62,485 bases of DNA from NCBI GenBank assembly GCA_011391215.1, contig JAABQX010000048.1, positions 1 to 62,485 of the forward strand, read 5' to 3'. Below, in pieces: positions 1 through 12,450 of this stretch. Below the pieces are notes generated by a model. That model was not told the DNA's origin and made no database searches. It saw only the letters and a list, made by a program, of their open reading frames with translations. How positions within the stretch are numbered: position 1 is the first letter of the stretch; each line of letters starts with the position of its first letter. The translations under genes and the position numbers were made by a program. The stretch is from Rhodocyclaceae bacterium. GTDB lineage: Bacteria; Pseudomonadota; Gammaproteobacteria; Burkholderiales; Rhodocyclaceae.

Positions 1-214
1 GGCGCTTGATGAAACCGCCCTCCTCGCCATAGCTGCAGCGGTGGGTCTGTAGCGCCGGCAACCAGGCGGTCAGGCGGTCATTGAAGCCTGGCAGGGTGTT
101 GGAGGGAAACTCCTCCAACTCGCCAATATCGACCCAGGCTTCGAGTACCGGCCGGTAGGTCCACATGTTGGGGCCACGCAAATGCACGATCTTGAGGAAT
201 TCGATGGATTTCAT
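1..214 (-). CDS. cphA: Cyanophycin synthetase, N-terminal part (truncated by window edge)
   Basis: Reverse-strand translation MKSIEFLKIVHLRGPNMWTYRPVLEAWVDIGELEEFPSNTLPGF... resembles the CphA N-terminus (LRGPN motif); the next genes are the known cyanophycin-associated pair. Confidence 0.85.
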   Translation of the reverse strand, partial: MKSIEFLKIVHLRGPNMWTYRPVLEAWVDIGELEEFPSNTLPGFNDRLTAWLPALQTHRCSYGEEGGFIKR

Positions 215-294
215 ATCATTTGAGTTGTTTTGTTGGGCTTTCTGGATGACTAAACGCACCACCAAACAGAAAGCTGACGCTCCCGTGAAAAAAT

Positions 295-318
295 AAAAGT
301 CGGCGCTGGCGCTACGGC
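295..318 (-). repeat. Dispersed 24-bp repeat copy (2 mismatches to consensus GCCGTCCCGCCAGCGCCGACTTTT)
   Basis: AAAAGTCGGCGCTGGCGCTACGGC, between divergent cphA and the ABC transporter. Confidence 0.85.
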
Positions 319-362
319 AAGCCTTATCATTCCGGACGCTCCGCGCATCTTTTTACCTTCTT

Positions 363-2618
363 GTGACTACTATCGACACTTTACCCCAAGCTTGGCAAGG
401 CGAGTTGCCCCCCCTGGCACCTGATGAACAACTGATCGCCTGGTTGGAAATCGACCTTGATGACCAACTCGCCTTCCGTCCCGGCTTGATCGCCCTGACC
501 AGCTACCGCGTGCTGGCATCCGGTGATAACTGGGTTTCCCGATCTCTGACAACCACGCTCTCGTTGGCACATCACGATCATGCCGGTGTCGGGACGCTTG
601 AACTGGAAGACTCCAGTGGCCGTCTGGCGCGCTGGCGCTACACGCTCGGCCGCAATCCCGCCGCGCTGCGTTTCGAGCGTGAATTTACGCGTCAGCGCGA
701 CAGTGTCGCCAGCGGCCTCCCGCCGTCCCCTGCCGTCGCGGCCGCCTGCCCGATCTGCCAGATGCCACTGCCGCCGGATGAAGAAGAGTGTCCCAACTGC
801 GCACGCGAGTTGCACACGCCTCCGTCGACCTGGACATTATTGCGGCTCTGGCGCTTCGCTGAGCCCTACAAGATGCAGTTGCTGGCCGGGTTCCTGCTGA
901 CCTTGGCCGCCACCGCCGCGACACTGGTGCCGCCCTACCTCACCATGCCGCTGATGGACGATATTCTGATTCCCTTTCAGAATGGCAAGCCCATCGATAC
1001 CGTCAAAGTCGCCTGGCTACTCGCCGGACTACTGGGTTCGGCGGTCTTCGCCTGGGGCCTGAGTTGGGCGCGCACTTACATCCTCGCACTGGTTTCGGAA
1101 CGCATCGGCGCCGACCTGCGCACCACCACCTACGAGCACCTGATGAAGCTCAGCCTCGAATACTTCGGCGGCAAGCGCACCGGCGATCTGCTCGCCCGCA
1201 TCGGCACCGAAACCGACCGCATCAATGTTTTCCTGTCGCTACACTTGCTCGACTTCGCCACCGACATACTGATGATCGTGATGACGGCCATCATCCTGTT
1301 CTCGATCAATCCGTGGCTGGCGCTCGTCACACTCATTCCGCTGCCGATCATCGCCTGGATGATCCATATTGTCAGGGACAAGCTGCGGACGGGGTTTGAA
1401 CAAATCGACCGCGTCTGGTCCGAAGTCACCAGCGTGCTGGCCGATACGATTCCCGGCATCCGCGTCGTCAAGGCCTTCGCGCAGGAAGCGCGCGAGGCGC
1501 AGCGTTTCCGCGATGCCAACCGGCACAACCTCGAGGTCAACGACCGTCTCAACCGCGTCTGGTCGCTATTCGCGCCCACCGTAGGGCTGCTCACGGAAAT
1601 CGGCATCCTCGTCGTCTGGGCCTTCGGCATCTGGCTGGTGGGGCATGACCAGATCACCGTCGGCGTACTCACCGCCTTCCTCGCCTACATTTCGCGCTTC
1701 TACAACCGGCTCGACGCCATGAGCCGCATCGTTTCTGTCACGCAAAAAGCTGCGGCCGGCGCCAAGCGCATCTTCGATATCCTCGACCACGTCTCGAGCG
1801 TGCCGGAGCCCGCCAACCCCGTGGAAATGCCGCCGGTGCGCGGCGGTATCGACATCCAGAACGTCGGCTTCCGTTATGGTAATCGCGCCATCCTGCGCGG
1901 CGTCGACCTGAACATCGCCCCGGGCGAGATGATCGGCCTGGTCGGCCACAGCGGCTCGGGCAAGAGCACGCTGGTCAACCTCATCTGCCGTTTCTATGAC
2001 GTCACCGAAGGACAGATCAAGGTCGAAGGCGTCGACCTGCGTAGCGTACGCGTCGCCGATTACCGCAAGCATATCGGCTTGGTTTTGCAGGAACCCTTCC
2101 TGTTCTTCGGCACCATCGCCGAGAACATCGCCTACGGCAAGCCGGACGCCACGCGGACAGAAATTGTCGCAGCCGCCCGCGCCGCCCATGCCCATGAGTT
2201 CATCCTGCGCCAGCCCTTCGGCTACGATTCACTGGTCGGCGAACGCGGCCAGTCGCTGTCAGGCGGCGAGCGCCAGCGCATTTCCATTGCGAGAGCCTTG
2301 CTCATCGACCCGAAGATCCTCATCCTCGACGAAGCCACCTCGGCCGTCGATACGGAAACCGAGTTCGAAATTCAAAGCGCCCTGAACAACCTGATCCGCG
2401 GCCGCACCACCATCGCCATTGCCCACCGGCTGTCCACCCTGCGCCGCGCCGACCGGCTGGTGGTGATGGATCGCGGCAGGATCGTCGAGATCGGCCAGCA
2501 TGAAGACCTGATGGCGAAGGAAGGGCATTACTGGCGCCTCTATCAGGCGCAAACCAAGCAACTCGATGCCCTGCCCGCCTTGGGAGAAACCCTACCTGCA
2601 ATGGAGGTGGCCGCATGA
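363..2618 (+). CDS. Cyanophycin metabolism-associated ABC transporter (permease-ATPase fusion)
   Basis: 751 aa; ABC membrane domain, Walker A GHSGSGKST, signature LSGGERQR; GTG start; divergent from cphA; overlaps a DUF1854 gene. Confidence 0.85.
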   Translation: MTTIDTLPQAWQGELPPLAPDEQLIAWLEIDLDDQLAFRPGLIALTSYRVLASGDNWVSRSLTTTLSLAHHDHAGVGTLELEDSSGRLARWRYTLGRNPAALRFEREFTRQRDSVASGLPPSPAVAAACPICQMPLPPDEEECPNCARELHTPPSTWTLLRLWRFAEPYKMQLLAGFLLTLAATAATLVPPYLTMPLMDDILIPFQNGKPIDTVKVAWLLAGLLGSAVFAWGLSWARTYILALVSERIGADLRTTTYEHLMKLSLEYFGGKRTGDLLARIGTETDRINVFLSLHLLDFATDILMIVMTAIILFSINPWLALVTLIPLPIIAWMIHIVRDKLRTGFEQIDRVWSEVTSVLADTIPGIRVVKAFAQEAREAQRFRDANRHNLEVNDRLNRVWSLFAPTVGLLTEIGILVVWAFGIWLVGHDQITVGVLTAFLAYISRFYNRLDAMSRIVSVTQKAAAGAKRIFDILDHVSSVPEPANPVEMPPVRGGIDIQNVGFRYGNRAILRGVDLNIAPGEMIGLVGHSGSGKSTLVNLICRFYDVTEGQIKVEGVDLRSVRVADYRKHIGLVLQEPFLFFGTIAENIAYGKPDATRTEIVAAARAAHAHEFILRQPFGYDSLVGERGQSLSGGERQRISIARALLIDPKILILDEATSAVDTETEFEIQSALNNLIRGRTTIAIAHRLSTLRRADRLVVMDRGRIVEIGQHEDLMAKEGHYWRLYQAQTKQLDALPALGETLPAMEVAA

Positions 2619-3096
2619 GTCGCCCGCCCGTATCCAGCCCATTCACGCTGTCACGCAACAGCTTCGGCCGGCTCGTATTAGTCGGCGCTGACGGGACGGC
2701 GCATGACGGTGTGACCCCCATTCGCGCCTTTGCCATTTCCGCCCCCGATGACGGCATCGCGCTGCTGTCGGCCGAAGGCAAGGAATTGCAGTGGATTGAA
2801 AATCTCGCCAACCTCCCTGAAGCCTCCCGCGCCCTGATCATCGACGAACTCGCTCAGCGCGAATTCATGCCGGCAATCCACCGCATCATTTCGGTATCGA
2901 GTTACGCCACCCCCAGCACCTGGGAGGTCGAAACGGATCGTGGTGCAACCTCGCTGATTCTCAAGAGCGAAGATGATATTCGACGTTTGCGGGGCCCCGG
3001 CGCCTTGCTCGTCGCTGACAGCCAAGGCATCCATTTCCTGATCCGAGATCGCAAGATGCTCGACGCCCATAGCCAGAAAATTCTCAAGCGCTTCCT

Positions 3097-3100
<4 letters not shown>
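2615..3100 (+). CDS. Cyanophycin metabolism-associated DUF1854 family protein
   Basis: 161 aa; ATGA overlap with the ABC transporter; DUF1854-like sequence (HRIISVSSYATPSTWEVETDRG). Confidence 0.8.
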
Positions 3101-5241
<2,141 letters not shown>

Positions 5242-5249
5242 GGCAACGC

Positions 5250-7412
5250 ATGACCGACACACTGACAACCCTTGCGGATGCTTGCGGCATCGCCGACGCC
5301 TATCACGACATCTGGGGCGGCCATCATCTGACCTCGACCTATACGCGTCAGGCACTGCTGACAGCAATGCACTTTTCGCCCGACGCGGTGGTAACCAACC
5401 CCGATAAAATCCTGCGTGAACTTGAGGCCCGGGCTTGGCAACAGCGGCTTCCACCCGTCGTCGTGGTGCGCAGTGGCGAAGTCATCCGCATGGATCTGAC
5501 GCTGTCATAGGCCGAGTCAAAGCACAAATGGCATTGGTCGATCACGCTCGAAAATGACGAACGACTCGCCGGAGAAATCGTTCCGGCCACCCTTCAGAAA
5601 ATGGGGCAACAGGAAGCGCGGAGTCGCTACGTACTCGAACTGCCTGCCGTCGAGACCCTGGGTTACCACTCGCTGCAATTGCAAAAGAAAGGGGCGAAGG
5701 CCAGCCTGTCGATGCCCCTCATCGTCGTGCCGCAACGCTGCCACCAGCCGGAAGCCATCCAGCACGGCGGTCGCATCTGGGGTCTGACGGTACAACTCTA
5801 TGGGGTACGTTCGCAACGCAACTGGGGGATCGGCGACTTCAGCGATCTCGCGCAACTGGTCGAACTCACGGGCCAGGCCGGCGGCCAGATCGTCGGCGTC
5901 AATCCCCTGCACGCCCTGTTTCCCGACAATCCGGCGCACATCAGCCCTTACAGCCCGTCGCAGCGCGGCTTTGTCAATGTCCTCTATCTCGATGTCGAGG
6001 CTGTCCCCGAATTTGCCAATTGCGCACCCGCACAACGCCGTCTCGCCAGCGCCGACTTTCAGGCCCGGCTGAAGGCGGTGCGCGCGGCCGAACGGGTCGA
6101 TTACGTCGGTGTCGCCCAACTCAAATTCGAGATCCTCGAACTGCTGTTCGCGCACTTTCTGGACGAAACAGGAAAGCGTGCCGCTGCTTTCGCCGCCTGG
6201 CGCACCACCCAAGGCGCGGAACTCGAAAATCATGCTCGTTTTGCTGCGTTGCAGGCACACTTTCGCGTCACCAATGATAGTTGGGGCTGGCCGGCCTGGC
6301 CGGAGGCGTATCGCGACCCGCATTCATCCGCCGTTACAGACTTTGCCGCAGAGCACGCCGAAGCCGTCGCCTACCATGCCTGGCTGCAGTGGCTGGCCGA
6401 CGAGCAACTTTCCGCCGTCGCTGCACGCGCCGAGAAAAATGGCATGGCGGCCGGCCTCTATCAGGATCTGGCGGTCGGCACCAACCCCGGTGGCGCGGAA
6501 GCCTGGGCCTGGCAGGATGTCCTGGCCGATGGCGCCCATGCCGGTGCCCCGCCAGACGAAATCAATCTGATGGGCCAGGATTGGGGCCTGCCGCCCTTCG
6601 TGCCCCATCGTCTGCGCGATGCTGCCTATGCACCCTTGATCGACATCCTGCGCGCCAACATGAAACACGCCGGCGCGCTGCGCATCGACCATGTGATGGG
6701 CCTAATGCGCGTGTTCTGGGTGCCGGCGGGCAGCGCGGCGACGGAAGGCGCCTATGTGCATTACCCCTTTGAAGACATGCTCGGCATCGTCGCGCTCGAA
6801 AGCCAGCGCAACCGCTGCCTGGTGATCGGCGAAGATCTTGGTACCGTGCCTGACGGTTTCCGACCGCGCCTCGCCGAATGCGGCGTGCTCTCGTATCACC
6901 CGCTGATGTTCGAACGCAGCCAGGACGGCAATTTCCGCCTGCCTGCCGAAATACCACCACAGGCGCTGGTTGCTGCGGGCACGCACGACCTGCCGACCTT
7001 GTGCGGCTATTGGAAAGGCGAGGATATCGAGATCCGCACCGCGTTGAAGCTATTTCCCTGCGAAGAAGTGCGGCAACGCCTGATCACCGAACGCGGCTGG
7101 GATCGCGGCCGCATGCTCTGGGCACTGGAACGCGAAAACCTGCTGCCGTCCGACGTGAGCAAAGAAGCGGCGGAAATCAGCCCGGCCACTGTCGCGGCAC
7201 TCCACGCCTATCTGGCACGCTCGCCGGCGCAGATCATGGTGATCCAGCCGGAAGATATTTTCGGCGTGATCGAACAGCCGAATCTTCCCGGGACGCTCGA
7301 GCATCAGCACCCCAACTGGCAACGACGCCTGCCGCTATCCATTGAACAATGGGCAAGTCAGGCGAGCTTTGCCGCCATCACTACCGCAGTTCAGGCAGAA
7401 CGGCCGAAATAA
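5250..7412 (+). pseudogene. malQ: 4-alpha-glucanotransferase MalQ interrupted by an in-frame TAG at 5508-5510
   Basis: ORFs 5250-5510 and 5601-7412 share one frame; the bridging translation MDLTLS*AESKHKWHWSITLENDERLAGEIVPATLQKMGQQEA is coding-like; the C-part has GH77 features. Confidence 0.8.
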
Positions 7413-7415
7413 GTT

Positions 7416-8192
7416 TCAGGCCGGCCAGGCGGCAAGAAATTCCCGCCAGTGCGCCGCGTCAAGGGCGGCGAGGTGGTCGCGCACCACGGCCACTTCCTTT
7501 TCATGCGCCGCCGGCGTCAGGTTGCCGCGCATCTTCTGGAAACGCAGATAGACGAGGTAAGTATTCACGACGTCGGTCTCGCAGTAATCGCGGATTGCGT
7601 CAATCTGGCCGTCCAGCCAGGCGCCCCAGACTGCACCGCCGTCCATGCCGAGCTTGCCGGGTAGCCCCATCAGCTTGACCAGTTGATCGAGCGGCGCGTT
7701 GGCACGCGGCTGATACATCGCCAGCAGATCCATCAGGTCGAGATGGCGCGTGTGGTAGCGGCTGATGTAGTTGTTCCATTTGAAGTCGCGATCATCCTCA
7801 CCCAGATCCCAGTAACGCGCGGCGGTCACGCCATGGATCAGGCCGCGATAGTGCAGCACCGGCAGGTCGAAGCCGCCACCGTTCCACGACACCAGGTTGG
7901 GCGTGTATTTGGCGACACCGTCGAAGAAGCGCTGGATGATCTCGCCCTCGCCAGACTTCGGCTCGGCCAGCGACCAGACGCGGAAACCTTCGTCATTGCG
8001 CAAGGCGCAGGAAATGACGACGACGCGTTGCAGATGCAAGGGCAGAAAGTCCGAGCCGTTCTTCGCGCGTTGCTTCTGGAAGGCAAACTCAGCCACTTCA
8101 GCGTCAGCCAGCGATTCCGGCAGGTCATGGAGATGACGCAGCCCGGCGATATCGGGGATCGACTCGATGTCGAATGTCAGGGTCGGGGTCAT
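7416..8192 (-). CDS. Predicted 3'-5' exonuclease (PolB exonuclease-domain related)
   Basis: MTPTLTFDIESIPD...; LVSWNGGGFDLPVLHYR; CETDVVNTYLVYLR. Confidence 0.85.
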   Translation of the reverse strand: MTPTLTFDIESIPDIAGLRHLHDLPESLADAEVAEFAFQKQRAKNGSDFLPLHLQRVVVISCALRNDEGFRVWSLAEPKSGEGEIIQRFFDGVAKYTPNLVSWNGGGFDLPVLHYRGLIHGVTAARYWDLGEDDRDFKWNNYISRYHTRHLDLMDLLAMYQPRANAPLDQLVKLMGLPGKLGMDGGAVWGAWLDGQIDAIRDYCETDVVNTYLVYLRFQKMRGNLTPAAHEKEVAVVRDHLAALDAAHWREFLAAWPA

Positions 8193-8199
8193 CAAGCGG

Positions 8200-9111
8200 T
8201 CACGCCGGGAACACGCCGGTGGACAGATAGCGATCGCCACGGTCGCAAACAATGCTGACGATGACGGCGTTTTCTACCGTGGCGGCGATGCGCAGCGCCA
8301 CCGCGATTGCCCCGCCGGAAGAGATGCCGGCGAAGATGCCCTCCTCCGTGGCGAGGCGGTGCGTCATGTCCTCGGCCAATGGCTGACCGACGTACTCAAG
8401 CTGGTCGACCCGCGTGAAGTCGCAGATTTTCGGCAGATATTCCTGCGGCCATTTGCGGATGCCCGGAATCTGCGAGCCTTCCTCGGGCTGGCAGCCGATG
8501 ATGCGGATCGCCGGGTTCATTTCTTTCAGGTAGCGCGAGCAGCCCATGATGGTGCCTGTCGTGCCCATGCTGGAAACAAAATGCGTCACGCGTCCGCCGG
8601 TGTCGCGCCAAATTTCCGGCCCGGTACCCTCGTAGTGCGCCAGCGGGTTGTCGGGGTTGGCGAACTGGTCGAGCATGATGCCCCGGCCTTCGCTCACCAG
8701 GCGATCGGCCATGTCGCGCGCCCCTTCCATGCTCGCCTGCTTCGGCGTCAACACCAGTTTGGCACCATAGGCCTTCATGCTTTGCCGGCGCTCGATGCTC
8801 TGGTTTTCCGGCATGACCAGGATCATCTGGTAGCCGCGCATCGCCGCGACCATGGCAAGTGCGATGCCGGTGTTGCCCGAAGTCGCCTCGATCAGCGTAT
8901 CGCCGGGTTTGATGTCGCCGCGTTCCTCGGCACGCCGAATCATCGACAGCGCCGGCCGATCCTTCACCGAGCCGGCCGGATTGTTGCCTTCGAGCTTGGC
9001 CAGAATCACGTTGTTGCGGCGCGTGTTCTCCTCCCCCGCCACGTAGGGGATGCGCTGCAGGCGCACCAGCGGCGTGTTGCCGACAAAACTTTCAAGGGTG
9101 GCAATCTTCAC
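8200..9111 (-). CDS. cysM: Cysteine synthase B
   Basis: VKIATLESFVGNTPLVRLQRI, PAGSVKDRPA, EATSGNTGIALA; GTG start. Confidence 0.92.
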   Translation of the reverse strand: MKIATLESFVGNTPLVRLQRIPYVAGEENTRRNNVILAKLEGNNPAGSVKDRPALSMIRRAEERGDIKPGDTLIEATSGNTGIALAMVAAMRGYQMILVMPENQSIERRQSMKAYGAKLVLTPKQASMEGARDMADRLVSEGRGIMLDQFANPDNPLAHYEGTGPEIWRDTGGRVTHFVSSMGTTGTIMGCSRYLKEMNPAIRIIGCQPEEGSQIPGIRKWPQEYLPKICDFTRVDQLEYVGQPLAEDMTHRLATEEGIFAGISSGGAIAVALRIAATVENAVIVSIVCDRGDRYLSTGVFPA

Positions 9112-9118
9112 TTGGCCC

Positions 9119-10117
9119 TCATTTCGCCAAGTGCCCAACATATTGCGCCACACCTTCCGCGACGCTGTTGAACTCGTCCTTGTAACCGGCAGCCCTTAGC
9201 GCGGAAATATCAGCCTGCGTGAAACTCTGATACTTGCCCTTCAGCGCCTCGGGAAAATCGATGTATTCGACGATGCCCTGATCGACCATCTCGGCCAGCG
9301 ACAGGGCGGGTTTATCTTCGAGCGCACGACAAGCATTCACCGTCGCATGCGCGATATCGTTGAAAGGCTGGGCGCGTCCGGTGCCAAGATTGAAGATGCC
9401 GGATTTTTCCGGGTGGTCGAGGAAGAACATATTTACCTTGACCACATCATCGATATAAACGAAATCGCGACTTTGCGCACCGTTGGCGTAACCGTCGCAG
9501 CCTTCAAACAGTTTGACCTTGCCGGTGGCACGATACTGGTTGAAGTGATGGAAAGAGACAGAAGCCATGCGCCCCTTGTGCTGTTCGCGCGGGCCGTAGA
9601 CATTGAAGTAGCGGAAGCCGACGACCTGCGAAGAAAAGTCGGCGATAGCGAGACGGCGACGCACGATCTGATCGAAGAGAAATTTAGAGTAGCCATAGAC
9701 ATTGAGCGGCCCCTCATGTTCGCGCGACTCTTTGAAAATACTGCCACCGCCATACACCGAGGCACTGGAGGCATAGAGATACGCAACCTCCTGGTCGAGA
9801 CAGAAATCCAGCAGCGCCAGCGTGTAGCGGTAGTTGTTCTCCATCATGTAATGACCATCGGTTTCCATCGTGTCCGAGCACGCCCCTTCGTGGAAGATTG
9901 CCTCCACGGCACCATCAAAATGGCCAGTTTGCAGCATCTCGAGGAACTCGTGCTTGTCCAGATAATCGGCAATTTCGCAATCGACGAGATTCTTGAACTT
10001 GTCAGCTTTTTTCAGGTTATCGACAGCAATAACGTTGTCGATGCCGCGCTCGTTGAGCGCCTTGACGATATTTGCGCCGATAAACCCGCAAGCGCCGGTA
10101 ACAATGTGATAGGTCAT
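9119..10117 (-). CDS. hldD: ADP-L-glycero-D-manno-heptose 6-epimerase
   Basis: [54 protein letters not shown]. Confidence 0.93.
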   Translation of the reverse strand: MTYHIVTGACGFIGANIVKALNERGIDNVIAVDNLKKADKFKNLVDCEIADYLDKHEFLEMLQTGHFDGAVEAIFHEGACSDTMETDGHYMMENNYRYTLALLDFCLDQEVAYLYASSASVYGGGSIFKESREHEGPLNVYGYSKFLFDQIVRRRLAIADFSSQVVGFRYFNVYGPREQHKGRMASVSFHHFNQYRATGKVKLFEGCDGYANGAQSRDFVYIDDVVKVNMFFLDHPEKSGIFNLGTGRAQPFNDIAHATVNACRALEDKPALSLAEMVDQGIVEYIDFPEALKGKYQSFTQADISALRAAGYKDEFNSVAEGVAQYVGHLAK

Positions 10118-10255
10118 TGGATTCAGGTGAGTCGTTGAGGTCGCGGGAGAATGGGTGTGGTGCCGGCAAATTCTATCAGGCCAAAACTTCCATGGCTCCT
10201 TCGATTTCCCCAAGGACAGGAGTGAGGTCGGATGCAAATCGTAGAGTCCAACGGT

Positions 10256-10640
10256 TTAAGCGGCCATCTGCATTGCATAGTATTGCTGAGTGAAAGCGGC
10301 GGGCGACAGATGGCCGAGTCGTGCCTGCTTCCGAATGCGGTTGTAGAAGATCTCGAAGTATCCCGTAATCTCGCGCTTGGCCTGTTCGCGGGTCGCGAAG
10401 CGGCGGTGATGCACCAGTTCGGTCTTCAGGGAACCCCAGCAACTTTCCATCGGTGCGTTGTCCCAGCAGTTGCCCTTGCGGCTCATTGAAGTCTGCATGC
10501 CGAACTGCCGCAGGAGTTTTTAATAGGCATGGGAGCAATACTGGCTGCCGCGATCCGAGTGGTGGATCAGCCCATTGCCAGGCCGCTTGGCGGCAACAGC
10601 CCGGAACAGCGCCTGCATCACCAGTTGCTGCGTCGTTAAC
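10256..10640 (-). pseudogene. IS3-family transposase (OrfB/rve) C-terminal remnant with an in-frame TAA
   Basis: Reverse strand: ...NGLIHHSDRGSQYCSHAY*KLLRQFGMQTSMSRKGNCWDNAPMESCWGSLKTELVHHRRF...FYNRIRKQARLGHLSP; IS3 rve core motifs. Confidence 0.88.
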
Positions 10641-10657
10641 ACCCAGAGGAGAATGGA

Positions 10658-10873
10658 ATGATCATCGAATCCGTTGAACTGGTCGCACTACCAAATGCAC
10701 CGCCGTACCAAGAGAAGATTTATCGCGCCCACATGGAAACCAGCGAAGACATGGATCTGTTCCAGGCCCATTTGGATGTTCCGTTACCCCCTCAAACCCT
10801 GGTTGGCCTGACCGTTGAAGAAGCCCTCCGGAAACGGGCGGAACGCATGCTGGCGGCAGCCGGGGCGCACTGA
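10658..10873 (+). CDS. Hypothetical protein (71 aa)
   Basis: Good SD (AGAGGAGA) before ATG; MIIESVELVALPNAPPYQEKIYRAHMETSED... Confidence 0.5.
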   Translation: MIIESVELVALPNAPPYQEKIYRAHMETSEDMDLFQAHLDVPLPPQTLVGLTVEEALRKRAERMLAAAGAH

Positions 10874-10941
10874 CCGTCTCCATTCAAGGTTTCTGCGTGG
10901 TCTCCGTAAATAGACTCTGAACCTACTGAAGCTTACGAACC

Positions 10942-11145
10942 ATGCCACACCATTCGATCACCGCCAACACCGCCGAACTCTGCCATCGCTTGCTCTCCGA
11001 TCCCCATGCGGATGTGGCATAGCAATCTGTGGCCAGGCAATTGCTCGCCTTCGTTGAGTCTTTCTGTTCTTACCGGCAGCACGATCCGTTCTACGAGGAC
11101 TGCATCCGCCATCTCGCGCTCGACATCTCGGGTCTGTCGCAGTAG
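10942..11145 (+). pseudogene. Small hypothetical ORF interrupted by an in-frame TAG at 11020-11022
   Basis: MPHHSITANTAELCHRLLSDPHADVA*QSVARQLLAFVESFCSYRQHDPFYEDCIRHLALDISGLSQ*; amphipathic and coding-like on both sides of the stop. Confidence 0.45.
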
Positions 11146-11251
11146 TCCTTGTTCCGATACTGCGGCCGCCGGGGTGGTACGACTAAAGTCACCCGACAAA
11201 CCCCCGCAAATAATAGAATCCGGCTTCAGATATATTCATTGAAGGCTGGAT

Positions 11252-11653
11252 ATGGCAAAGATCACCAAGCAACAACTTTCGTTCGGAACGGAATTTTATT
11301 TGCAACCGGATGGTGATATATGCACACCAGCGCCTGTAAGCGCAAAATCGGACAAAGCCAAAGCACCAAGAAAGTCGAAGAGGCAGGCTCCGGCGTCATT
11401 GCAACCTTTCCTTCCCGGCCTTTCCCGGCGCGGACGGCCGCGCTCCAAGAACCCAATCGCCCCCTCAGTACGGGCCAGCGCAAGCCGCAAGCGCCGCATC
11501 AATGCCGGAGTGAAGCGTATCGAATTACTCCTCGAACCGACGGTTGCGGCTGAACTAGAAGCATTGGTTGAACATTTCAAGGTGCCGCGCGTTGAGGTCA
11601 TCAGCCGTCTTGTGACCAAGGCAGCCAAGCGCATTCAGGTAGCACCGAAATGA
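11252..11653 (+). CDS. Hypothetical protein with C-terminal helix-rich (possibly RHH-like) region
   Basis: 133 aa; GRPRSKNP hook followed by IELLLEPTVAAELEALVEHFKVPRVEVISRLVTKAAKRI. Confidence 0.55.
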   Translation: MAKITKQQLSFGTEFYLQPDGDICTPAPVSAKSDKAKAPRKSKRQAPASLQPFLPGLSRRGRPRSKNPIAPSVRASASRKRRINAGVKRIELLLEPTVAAELEALVEHFKVPRVEVISRLVTKAAKRIQVAPK

Positions 11654-11907
11654 GCCCGTTTCATGATCTGGTCGGCTACGGTGCGGCCACCTTGACTACC
11701 CTCGCCTTCATCCCGCAAACGCTCAAATCGTGGCGGACCCGTGATCTTTCCGGTGTATCGCTCAGCATGTATAGCCTGTTCACGCTGGGCGTATTGCTCT
11801 GGCTGATCTACGGCATCCTGCTCGACAGCTGGCCGATCATTGCGGCCAACACGATTACCCTGGCCTTGGCGGGTACGGTGCTATTCCTCAAGCTCCGGCA
11901 CCCATGA
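11650..11907 (+). CDS. SemiSWEET/MtN3-type sugar transporter
   Basis: 85 aa, 3 TM; GYGAATLTTLAFIPQTLKSWRTRDLSGVSLSMYSLFTLGVLLWLIYGI. Confidence 0.88.
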   Translation: MSPFHDLVGYGAATLTTLAFIPQTLKSWRTRDLSGVSLSMYSLFTLGVLLWLIYGILLDSWPIIAANTITLALAGTVLFLKLRHP

Positions 11908-12450
11908 CCAGCATCCATTGCTGAATGCCACGGTCACCGTCCCGCAATTGGGGATGGCTTTCCGCACTGCTTGTTCCTGATCGATGCCGGCAATGACAAG
12001 GACAGAGCGCAGCGGGTACTCATGAGACACCGCCAGCACGGTGGCATCCGCCGGCAGGGATTCGATTGATTGAACAAAGATGCGCAGACGCTCCGTCTGT
12101 TCGAGGAAGTTTTCGCCGTGGGGCGGACAGATGTGGATCGGGTCGGGGAGAACCAGGTCGTTGAAGGTGCATGTGGGCAAACCGTCCATGCCGGATTTGC
12201 GTTCGTTCAGGCGCGCATCGATGACAAGTTCTCGGTCATGGTGCTGAAGAATGATTCGAGCGGTTTGTTGCGCACGGGGAAATTCGGAAGCGAAGGCATG
12301 ACTGAACACCATGCATCGCAAGCGCTCTGCTACGGTTGATGCCTGCTCCCGCCCTCGCTCGGTCAGACTGACGATGCGCTTCGGATCGTCGTTGATGAAG
12401 TCGGCGACGTTGGCTTCGCTTTCGCCGTGGCGGACAAAGATAATTTTCAC
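11881..12450 (-). CDS. Histidine phosphatase family protein
   Basis: MKIIFVRHGESEANVADFIND (RHGE motif), AVSHEYPLRS. Confidence 0.88.
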   Translation of the reverse strand: MKIIFVRHGESEANVADFINDDPKRIVSLTERGREQASTVAERLRCMVFSHAFASEFPRAQQTARIILQHHDRELVIDARLNERKSGMDGLPTCTFNDLVLPDPIHICPPHGENFLEQTERLRIFVQSIESLPADATVLAVSHEYPLRSVLVIAGIDQEQAVRKAIPNCGTVTVAFSNGCWSWVPELEE

